Assembly: GCA_046331625.1 (NCBI GenBank)
Contig: JAXLQL010000060.1
Span: 1 to 23,823, forward strand
Length of the DNA stretch: 23,823 nucleotides
Direction of reading: 5' to 3'
Origin: JAXLQL01 sp046331625
Lineage (GTDB): Bacteria > Acidobacteriota > Terriglobia > Bryobacterales > Bryobacteraceae
A program made the translations under genes and the position numbers. Numbering within the stretch: the stretch's first letter is position 1; the number at the start of each line of letters is the position of its first letter. Shown here piece by piece: positions 16,262 to 23,823 of this stretch. The notes below the pieces were generated by a model, which was not told where the DNA came from, searched no databases, and saw only the letters and a list, made by a program, of their open reading frames with translations.

Positions 16262-16680
16262 TTCTTGTGTCCTTCGGGCGCCACCGCCCCGGGATCTGAC
16301 GCCCCAGGAGCAGGTGTCGCCGGGTGGCCCGCCGGAAGTTCGCCTCCCGAACTCGACCCCATTCCTCCACCGTGCGGATTGTTCGAGTCCTTCTTCGCCT
16401 TCACGGTCCACTTGTCACCCGAGCGCTCGAGCGTGTACTTCATCGTCATCATCGAAGCAGACGATCCCTTCGCCTTGAAGTCCACTACAGCATCGGCCTC
16501 GCGATCGCGAAACGTCACCGAGGTGACTTCCACATCCATCGCGGACATGTTGAGGTCAAGGCCCTTGCGCCCAGACAGGTGCTCGACCACTGCCTGACGA
16601 ATGGCGTCCTTGTTGTTTGCGTTTGACCCGCATCCGGCCAATTGCAGCACCAGCGCGGCCACCACCAAAAATCGGAACAT
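16258..16680 (-). CDS. Small lipoprotein, NTF2-like/DUF4878-like, function unknown
   Basis: A 140-residue protein with a clear lipoprotein signal, FRFLVVAALVLQLAGC (lipobox Cys17). The mature domain (AIRQAVVEHLSGRKGLDLNM, then EVTSVTFRDREADAVVDFKA, KYTLERSGDKWTVKAKKD) alternates helix and strands like NTF2-fold DUF4878 proteins, and ends in a Gly/Pro/Ser-rich tail. Starts upstream of ATG 16678-16680 would extend a non-signal leader and are rejected; the ribosome site is weak. It starts 25 nt after ispG and its stop overlaps the reductase start, so it sits inside the operon, which suggests an envelope role linked to isoprenoid or tetrapyrrole metabolism, unproven. Confidence 0.75.
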   Translation of the reverse strand: MFRFLVVAALVLQLAGCGSNANNKDAIRQAVVEHLSGRKGLDLNMSAMDVEVTSVTFRDREADAVVDFKAKGSSASMMTMKYTLERSGDKWTVKAKKDSNNPHGGGMGSSSGGELPAGHPATPAPGASDPGAVAPEGHKK

Positions 16681-16705
16681 TCTCAAGATTATATTGTCTC
16701 CGCTC

Positions 16706-17944
16706 TCATCCGACCGGGACCGCCGCCTCGCTCGGATACCGCATCTCCACATATTCGTCCAATATGGCGATGAACTCGCGCACGATGCGATCTCCGCGCA
16801 ACGTGCACTTCAGCTTGCCGTCCACGTACACCGGTGCTACGGGCTCCTCGAATGTTCCCGGCAGAGAGATGCCGATGTTCGAGTGCTTCGATTCACCGGG
16901 CCCGTTGACCACGCAGCCCATCACCGCCACCTTCAGCTCTTCCACCCCTGGATGGCGCTCTTTCCATACCGGCATCTGCTCGCGCAAGTATGTCTGGATC
17001 TGATCGGCCATGTCTTGGAAGAAGGTGCTCGTGGTTCGCCCGCATCCCGGGCACGCCGTCACCTGCGGCGTAAAGCTGCGCAGCCCGAGCGACTGCAGAA
17101 TCTGCTGGCTCACCACAACTTCTTCCGTGCGATCGCCGCCAGGAAGCGGAGTCAACGAAGAGCGGATCGTGTCGCCGATGCCTTCCTGCAGCAGGACCGC
17201 GAGCGCCGCCGTGGTGGCGACGATTCCCTTTGCTCCGAGTCCGGCCTCGGTCAGGCCCAGGTGCAGCGCGTAGTCCGATTGCGCGGCCATGTCGCGGTAG
17301 ACCGTGATCAGGTCCTGCACGTTGCTGACCTTCGCGCTGAGGATGATCCGATTGCGCGGCAATCCATAGCGCTCGGCGGCTTCGGCTGAAAGCAGCGCGC
17401 TCGCCACGATCGCCTTCATCGTGACCATCTGCGCGTCGAGCGGCTCGGCCGCGCGCGAGTTCTCGTCCATCATCCGCGTCAGCAGCGCCCCGTCGAGCGA
17501 TCCCCAGTTCACGCCGATCCGCACCGGCTTCTCGAACTCGATGGCGCACTCGATCATCGTGCGGAAGTTGTCGTCATGCTTCTTGCCGATGTTGACGTTG
17601 CCCGGGTTGATTCGATACTTGGCCAGCGCACGCGCGCACTCGGGATACTTGCGCAGCAGAATATGGCCGTTGTAGTGGAAGTCCCCGACGATCGGCACAC
17701 GGACGCCGAACTTGTCGAGCGTCTCCACGATCTTGGGCACGGCACGCGCGGCTTCTTCTGTATTCACCGTTACACGCACCAGTTCCGAACCGGCGTTGGC
17801 CAGCGCCATCGTCTGGTTGACCGTGGCGGCCACGTCGGCCGTATCGGTGTTGGTCATCGACTGGACGACGATCGGATTCGCGCCCCCAACCTTCACCCCG
17901 CCGACTTCGACACACACCGATTTTCGGCGTGGATTTGCAGCCAT
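16706..17944 (-). CDS. ispG: 4-hydroxy-3-methylbut-2-enyl-diphosphate synthase
   Basis: The MEP-pathway enzyme (GcpE) that converts methylerythritol cyclodiphosphate to HMBPP using a [4Fe-4S] cluster. From ATG 17942-17944 the protein has 412 residues. Marks are VQSMTNTDTADVAATVNQ near the N-terminus, VPIVGDFHYN, RINPGNVNIG, IGVNWGSLD, LGLTEAGLGAKGI, and the cluster ligands Cys298 and Cys301 (TACPGCGRT) and Cys344 (MGCVVNGPGE, with Glu351). All three cysteines are present. In-frame starts at 18016 and 17971 are possible, but the family-like sequence begins after 17944. It leads the probable operon ispG, lipoprotein, geranylgeranyl reductase, hemL. A TACAAT at 17952-17957 (- strand) just before the start would make the transcript nearly leaderless. 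Confidence 0.97.
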   Translation of the reverse strand: MAANPRRKSVCVEVGGVKVGGANPIVVQSMTNTDTADVAATVNQTMALANAGSELVRVTVNTEEAARAVPKIVETLDKFGVRVPIVGDFHYNGHILLRKYPECARALAKYRINPGNVNIGKKHDDNFRTMIECAIEFEKPVRIGVNWGSLDGALLTRMMDENSRAAEPLDAQMVTMKAIVASALLSAEAAERYGLPRNRIILSAKVSNVQDLITVYRDMAAQSDYALHLGLTEAGLGAKGIVATTAALAVLLQEGIGDTIRSSLTPLPGGDRTEEVVVSQQILQSLGLRSFTPQVTACPGCGRTTSTFFQDMADQIQTYLREQMPVWKERHPGVEELKVAVMGCVVNGPGESKHSNIGISLPGTFEEPVAPVYVDGKLKCTLRGDRIVREFIAILDEYVEMRYPSEAAVPVG

Positions 17945-18002
17945 AGGGGCTATTGTAGCGTGCAGCCGCATTTTCCCGGCACGGAATAATCGGGCTGGCA
18001 AA

Positions 18003-19499
18003 ATGGATGGAACCACTGTGATCGCCGCAATCGAACGCTTCCTCGAATCCGTGATGCCTCAGGCAGCGCCGCCTTCCGAGGCGCCCAAGGTGATTGTCGA
18101 CCAGCGCGACAAGGCGAAGGTTCCGTGGTCAGGCGCTTGCCTCGTACTGGCCAATTCAGCCGCGGATTCCGCCGAAGCTTGGTGTCTCGTGAGCGAGTTG
18201 CGCCCGATTCGGCCCGATATCCACGTGCTCTGGGATACGTCCGATGGAGTGGCCCGCGCGTTTGCCCACTTGAAGAGCGGCGGCTTCGTGGTGGCGTTTC
18301 CGGAAACCGGCGGCGAGTGGAGCCACACCCCCGCGCGCATCTTGCGCTGGATGGCGGAGGAAGCGATCGAAACTCCGGTGATCCCGGTTCATATCAGCGG
18401 CACCGATTCGCCGGTCGAGATCCGAGTGGGAACGCCGCCGCCTTCGCGCACGCTCCTCGACCTCCCCGATGACGACGCGCGCACTTCTCACCTGCGGTGG
18501 CGCGTCGAGTCGCTCGCCTTTCGCCATTGGCCTCGCGCTCACACGCGCTTCGGGCTGAGCTTCTGGCGCGGCCGGCCGCAACTCGCTGAGATCGCACCCG
18601 GAGGCGATCCGGATCTCATCGCCGCCGAAGTGGAGCGTCTTGGTCCGGGTCTGGTGGAGTGCGGCGATCTGTCGGTCCACGTGGCGCGTGCATCCGAGAT
18701 CCCGCACGCCCTCCTCGAAATCGGCCGCCTTCGCGAGATCGCTTTCCGCGCCGACAGCGAGGGCACCGGGCGTGAGCGCGACCTCGACTCTTTCGATCAG
18801 CGCTATCTGCACCTTTTCGCCTGGAGCCGCAAGGCTCGCGAAATCGTAGGTGCGTACCGGCTCGGGCTCACCGCTAATGCCACGCCGCGCGATCTCTACT
18901 CGGCCACGTTGTTCGACTACGGACCCGAGTTTCTGGCGCGGCTCGGCCCGGCGATCGAACTCGGCCGCTCGTTCATTCGCCCGGAATACCAAAAATCGTT
19001 CGCACCCCTGCTCGCCTTATGGAAGGGCATCGGCCGCTTCGTCGCCGAGCATCCCCAATACGGCACGCTTTTCGGACCCGTTAGCATCAGCAGCCGCTAT
19101 CGGCTCGCCTCCCGGCAATTGATGGTCGCGTGTCTCGAACGGTGGGCGTCGTGGCAAGGCTTGGCGCAACTCGTGCGCGAACGAAATCCGTTTCCCCGCG
19201 GAGCCGCCGTGGCCCAAGCGCGTGCCGTCGATCTCGATCAACTCTCAGACGTGGTGGCTGATTCCGAACCCGACGGCGCGGGCATCCCAGTGCTGCTGCG
19301 CCAATACCTGAAGCTCGGCGGCAAGCTCCTCGGATTCAACATCGACGAGGATTTCAGCGGTGTCGTCGACGGGCTGATCGTGGTCGACCTCATGCGAACC
19401 GAACCGAAGCTCCTCGCCCGTTACCTCGGTCAACGCGAAGCCGAAAGCTTTCTCGCGTTCCATCACCGCGTGGGAGAGCACACAAACGGCGTCGCGTGA
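18003..19499 (+). CDS. PlsC-like / OlsB-type GNAT fusion (ornithine-lipid synthase-like)
   Basis: A 498-residue two-domain protein from ATG 18003. The C-terminal half (about 220-498) is a GNAT acyltransferase of the OlsB/hemolysin-related type: LLEIGRLREIAFRADSEGTG, FDQRYLHLFAWSRKAREIVG, AIELGRSFIRPEYQKSFAPL, IGRFVAEHP and FNIDEDFSGVVDGLIVVDL. OlsB-type enzymes N-acylate ornithine or a similar amine in lipid synthesis. The N-terminal part (about 40-200) aligns by pattern with PlsC/LPLAT domains (VVAFPETGGEWSH, TPVIPVHISGTDSPVEIRVG), but the catalytic HX4D is replaced by NSAADSAE (residues 51-58), so O-acyltransfer there is doubtful. Such N-PlsC/C-GNAT fusions (OlsF-like) carry out both steps of ornithine-lipid synthesis. 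The start is 58 nt from ispG, divergent. Longer in-frame starts overlap ispG and are rejected. Confidence 0.75.
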   Translation: MDGTTVIAAIERFLESVMPQAAPPSEAPKVIVDQRDKAKVPWSGACLVLANSAADSAEAWCLVSELRPIRPDIHVLWDTSDGVARAFAHLKSGGFVVAFPETGGEWSHTPARILRWMAEEAIETPVIPVHISGTDSPVEIRVGTPPPSRTLLDLPDDDARTSHLRWRVESLAFRHWPRAHTRFGLSFWRGRPQLAEIAPGGDPDLIAAEVERLGPGLVECGDLSVHVARASEIPHALLEIGRLREIAFRADSEGTGRERDLDSFDQRYLHLFAWSRKAREIVGAYRLGLTANATPRDLYSATLFDYGPEFLARLGPAIELGRSFIRPEYQKSFAPLLALWKGIGRFVAEHPQYGTLFGPVSISSRYRLASRQLMVACLERWASWQGLAQLVRERNPFPRGAAVAQARAVDLDQLSDVVADSEPDGAGIPVLLRQYLKLGGKLLGFNIDEDFSGVVDGLIVVDLMRTEPKLLARYLGQREAESFLAFHHRVGEHTNGVA

Positions 19500-19558
19500 C
19501 GCGTCGCAGTGGACCAAAAGTCTCCCGCGCTTCCCTACGGTACTGGCCGCTTCGGGCG

Positions 19559-19588
19559 TTGCGCTGGTTCGGCTGCCTCCCCTACAAT
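19559..19588 (+). promoter_or_regulatory. Possible promoter upstream of the DUF3326 gene
   Basis: TTGCGC (19559-19564) and TACAAT (19583-19588) with 18 bp between them. The -10 element matches 5 of 6 consensus bases, the -35 only the TTG. Transcription would start near 19595. Prediction by eye; confidence is low. Confidence 0.3.
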
Positions 19589-19640
19589 GCAAGCGGAACC
19601 ACTCCAGTCGAAATCCCACATGCCGCCGCGCATCGCGGGA

Positions 19641-19646
19641 AAGGAG
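19641..19646 (+). promoter_or_regulatory. Ribosome binding site deciding a TTG start
   Basis: AAGGAG lies 7 nt before TTG 19654 and no in-frame ATG or GTG precedes the conserved sequence closely. It supports TTG as the start of the DUF3326 gene. Confidence 0.7.
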
Positions 19647-19653
19647 TTTCGCA

Positions 19654-20988
19654 TTGCAGATTGAGAACGTAGTTCTCCGGCTCAGCCCGGAACGCCGCCC
19701 AACCTGGATCGAATCGATCGGCGCTCCGTTTGCCGCCGCCCTCGGTCCTGACCGCTATCCGCTCCGCTTTTCGATCGTCGACGCCACCGCCAGCAACGTC
19801 ACGATCGAGGCCACGGTGGTTCGCTTCGAACGCGGCCCCTGGACGGAAACGCTCGCCGAAATCGAGATTCTCTCTCCTCGCCGAAAGAAGCCAGGCAACG
19901 GCCGCTTCTGCGCCGTGCAGATCATCCCCACCGGCGTGCGCTGCGAATTCGGCGGCTATGCCGGCGACGCCACGCCCGCAACCAATCTTCTCGCCGCCGC
20001 CACGGATTACCTGGTGACGCATCCGAACGCAGTGAACGCGTCAGAGCTCAACGAGAAAGCGGACAACGTTTTGTACGTGGAAGGCAAAGCGCTCGACGAT
20101 TTTCTCCTCGGACACATCGGGTTGGCGCCAGTGGCTGCAAACAGGATCGGGACCTTCGTCGATCCCACCGGCGCCCAACTCCTCGACTACGTCATCAACG
20201 CACTCAACGCGGCTGCGGCCACGGCGGGGATTGCCTGTGAGCCATACACGATGCTCCACGAGGAGATCGGCGTCAAGATCGAATGGTCGGAGACCGGATG
20301 CGCGGTGGGCTCGGTGGTGCATCCGGAAGTCATTCTCGATGGTGTCAGGTCTCTGCTCGACCATGGTGTCGATGCCATCGGCGGCGTTTCGGTCATCCAC
20401 GGCGTGACCAAAGAAATGTTCGACAAGCACATGGCCGGCCTCATCCCGAATCCATCCGGCGGCGTGGAAGCGATCATCACGCACCTCATCACGAAGCTGT
20501 TCCGCGTGCCCGCTGCTCACGCACCTCTGCCCTACTACACAAGCCTCAAGGGCACGCACACGGAGAATCCGCGCGCCGCTGCCGAGTTCATCTCCACACC
20601 GCACTATTTCTGCGTGTTGAAAGGGCTCTCGCGAGCGCCGCGTCTGGAAGCTATCGAGTCCCTCGACACGGCGCCGTCGCGGCTGGTTACGGTCAACGAT
20701 GTCGCCGCTGTGGTGCTGCCGTCCTCTTGCCTCGGTGGCATCCCGGCACTGGCAGCCGAATTCAGCGGCATCCCGGTGATCGCGGTGCGCGAGAACTCCA
20801 CGGTGCTTGCCGTGGACAATCGCGTCATGCGGATGGCGAATGTCATTGAAGTGGAGTCATACCTCGAAGCCGCGGGCGTGCTGCTCGCACTGCGCCAAGG
20901 AATCTCACTCGCCAGCCTGCGCCGGCCCATGCACGGATGCTACGAGATTGCGCGGCAAGCGCACTCCGTTCCCGTGACGGCATCCTGA
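19654..20988 (+). CDS. DUF3326 domain-containing protein
   Basis: A 444-residue protein started by TTG 19654 with AAGGAG 7 nt ahead. The family domain is clear: IPTGVRCEFGGYAGDA (residues 91-106), VTHPNAVNAS (121-130), VLYVEGKALDDF (139-150), NRIGTFVD (163-170), GVEAIITHLITKLFRVPAAH (270-289), and VLKGLSRAPR (321-330), then an alternating alpha/beta C-terminal part with VAAVVLPSSCLGGIPAL and IPVIAVREN. About 85 N-terminal residues precede the domain (LSPERRPTWIESIGAPFA); they look like an added small alpha/beta region. The reaction is unknown for this family. The next gene, a PaaK-like ligase, begins 12 nt after its stop, so the two are almost surely cotranscribed and may share a pathway. Confidence 0.85.
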   Translation: MQIENVVLRLSPERRPTWIESIGAPFAAALGPDRYPLRFSIVDATASNVTIEATVVRFERGPWTETLAEIEILSPRRKKPGNGRFCAVQIIPTGVRCEFGGYAGDATPATNLLAAATDYLVTHPNAVNASELNEKADNVLYVEGKALDDFLLGHIGLAPVAANRIGTFVDPTGAQLLDYVINALNAAAATAGIACEPYTMLHEEIGVKIEWSETGCAVGSVVHPEVILDGVRSLLDHGVDAIGGVSVIHGVTKEMFDKHMAGLIPNPSGGVEAIITHLITKLFRVPAAHAPLPYYTSLKGTHTENPRAAAEFISTPHYFCVLKGLSRAPRLEAIESLDTAPSRLVTVNDVAAVVLPSSCLGGIPALAAEFSGIPVIAVRENSTVLAVDNRVMRMANVIEVESYLEAAGVLLALRQGISLASLRRPMHGCYEIARQAHSVPVTAS

Positions 20989-21000
20989 GAATCGCACTGT

Positions 21001-22398
21001 ATGGCCGGCTGGGTCGAAGAACTCTATCTGCGGCTCCCGGTCGGGCGCGACCTGGCCGCCACAGTCAAAGGCCTTCTGCTGAAGCGGCAACGATATGGTC
21101 CGCACTTTCACGACGCGCTACCAGGAATTCGCGAACGGGACCAGTGGACGCGCTCCCGCCTCGACGAGTATCAGGCCGAGCGCCTCGTGCATTTGCTCGG
21201 CGTTGCGAGCCGCACCCGATACTACCGGCGCGTCTTTGAACAGCACGGCATCGACCCGGCCACGATTCGGACTCCGGCCGATCTGCGCCGGCTCCCGATT
21301 CTCGAGAAAGACGACCTGCGCCGCCAGCCGCTCGACCTCGTCGACGAGCGCTTCGACCCGGCGCGTCTGATCGAAGATCGCTCGTCGGGAACCACCGGGA
21401 CGCCGGTGCGCCTGTTCGTCTCGCGCTCTACTCTGCAAACGCACTTCGCCTATTTCGAGGTGCGATCGCGAGCAGCCACTGGGTTGCACTTCGGCGAACT
21501 GCCCTATGTGATGTTCGGAGCGCGGCGTGTGGTCCCGCTCGATCGCGATCGCCCGCCGTTCTGGTGCTACAACCACGCCAGCCGCCAACTCTACATGTCC
21601 GCGTATCATCTCGGGGCCCGCTACCTGGACCACTACTGCCAGGAACTGCGCCGGCGGCGTTATCACGCACTGATGGGCTACCCGTCGGTGATCAGCACCG
21701 TCGCCAGGCACATTCTCGACAACGGGATTCGCGACATCCGCATCCCGGTGACGATCACGCAGGGCGAGATGATGTCGCCGCGGCAGCGCATGGACATCGA
21801 GGCTGCCTTCCAGTCACGCGTGTTCGAGCAGTACGGTTGCTCGGAGATCTGCGTCTTCGCACAAGAGTGCGCACGCGGGAAGATGCACGCGAGCATCGAC
21901 TACGGCCTTCTCGAGATCCTCGACGACAGTGGTAATCCAGCGGCGCCCGGAGTGACGGGCCATGTGGTCTGCACTGGCCTCGTCAACGATGCGCAGCCCC
22001 TCATCCGCTACCGCCTCGGCGACATGGCCGCCTGGAGCGTGCGCGGCTGCGATTGCGGAAGTGCGATGCCGGTGCTCGCCGCCATCGAGGGCAGAACCGC
22101 GAACGCCATCGTGCTCCCCGACGGTCGGCGAGTCTATCGAGTGACTACGATCGCCGAGAACATTCCAGCCATTCAAGAATGCCAGATCGTGCAGCAGGAC
22201 CTCCACCGCTTCACCATCCTGGTTGCCGCCGGGCCATCGTTCACGCCCGCGGATTCCGAACAACTCCGGACCAACCTCGCCGACTGTGTCGGGCACGCCG
22301 CCGAGATTCGAGTGGATCGCTGCGAGCGCATTCCGCGCGGTCCGAATGGCAAGTTCGCGTTCATTGTTTCCAAAGTGACGGCCTCGCGACCGGAATAG
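21001..22398 (+). CDS. PaaK/CapK-type adenylate-forming ligase
   Basis: A 465-residue member of the phenylacetate-CoA ligase family, which activates a carboxylic acid with ATP as an acyl-adenylate and transfers it to CoA or another acceptor. Motifs: P-loop SSGTTGTP (128-135), GYPSVIS (226-232), YGCSE (278-282), RYRLGD (336-341) and the C-terminal IPRGPNGKF with the probable catalytic Lys451. Cys290, His296, Cys350 and Cys352 (ECARGKMH, CDCG) are placed like a metal-binding set, an inference only. The N-terminal 60 residues (VEELYLRLPVGRDLA) are the extra helical region seen in CapK-like members. No aromatic degradation genes are near, so phenylacetate is not the likely substrate. It follows DUF3326 by 12 nt. 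Its own ribosome site is weak, fitting coupling to the upstream gene. Confidence 0.85.
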   Translation: MAGWVEELYLRLPVGRDLAATVKGLLLKRQRYGPHFHDALPGIRERDQWTRSRLDEYQAERLVHLLGVASRTRYYRRVFEQHGIDPATIRTPADLRRLPILEKDDLRRQPLDLVDERFDPARLIEDRSSGTTGTPVRLFVSRSTLQTHFAYFEVRSRAATGLHFGELPYVMFGARRVVPLDRDRPPFWCYNHASRQLYMSAYHLGARYLDHYCQELRRRRYHALMGYPSVISTVARHILDNGIRDIRIPVTITQGEMMSPRQRMDIEAAFQSRVFEQYGCSEICVFAQECARGKMHASIDYGLLEILDDSGNPAAPGVTGHVVCTGLVNDAQPLIRYRLGDMAAWSVRGCDCGSAMPVLAAIEGRTANAIVLPDGRRVYRVTTIAENIPAIQECQIVQQDLHRFTILVAAGPSFTPADSEQLRTNLADCVGHAAEIRVDRCERIPRGPNGKFAFIVSKVTASRPE

Positions 22399-22439
22399 AC
22401 GAGCGCGCCGGCGGCATGTAGTCGAAGGGAGCCGCGACA

Positions 22440-23823
<1,384 letters not shown>

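Noticed and set aside
19620..19664. 14-codon open frame (MPPRIAGKEFRIAD) overlapping the TTG start of DUF3326, a possible leader peptide
   Set aside because: It has no regulatory amino-acid run and no attenuator-like hairpins; it is probably chance.

Overview
The window is GC-rich, densely coded bacterial DNA, most like an Acidobacteriota genome of the Solibacter/Bryobacter type. That is an inference from gene families and style: a BatA-like/DUF4175 pair with long Gln/Gly tracts, many small secreted or lipoprotein hypotheticals, a GH63-type glucosidase, and a secreted protein with short helical repeats and a Gly-rich linker. No rRNA, tRNA, CRISPR array or intact mobile element was seen.

Layout. 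(1) 1-6024, + strand: the 3' part of a BatA/VWA-type membrane protein, an overlapping 1276-residue DUF4175 protein, and a Wzz-like two-helix membrane protein. (2) 6040-7427, + strand: a decayed accessory patch with a DUF433 antitoxin gene broken by one extra base, an intact HTH antitoxin-like gene without a toxin, and a broken copy of a conserved protein starting MGLDIYAG. (3) 7438-9148: a DUF6265 exported protein and an AraC-type regulator on the - strand, divergent from a VOC/glyoxalase-fold protein. (4) 9197-11242, + strand: a secreted pectinacetylesterase/Notum-family hydrolase and an NTF2-like lipoprotein. (5) 11304-12065, - strand: an SDR oxidoreductase, then about 0.8 kb holding only gene relics and palindromes up to 12880. 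(6) 12881-17944, - strand: a secreted helical-repeat protein, then reading upstream hemL, a geranylgeranyl-reductase-family flavoprotein, a small lipoprotein and ispG. The last four form a tight probable operon transcribed ispG to hemL, joining MEP isoprenoid synthesis, isoprenoid reduction and the first steps of tetrapyrrole synthesis. (7) 18003-23823, + strand: a PlsC-like/OlsB-GNAT fusion, a DUF3326 protein started by TTG, a PaaK/CapK-type adenylate-forming ligase 12 nt behind it, and the 5' half of a GH63-type glucosidase cut by the window end.

The best leads for new biology are the DUF3326-ligase pair (an uncharacterised family coupled to a carboxylate-activating enzyme), the acyltransferase fusion whose PlsC-like half has lost its HX4D motif, and the ispG-lipoprotein-reductase-hemL operon. 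No defence system or large unknown machine was recognised. Several apparent pseudogenes differ from an open frame by single bases, so draft sequence error must be excluded before they are called decay.
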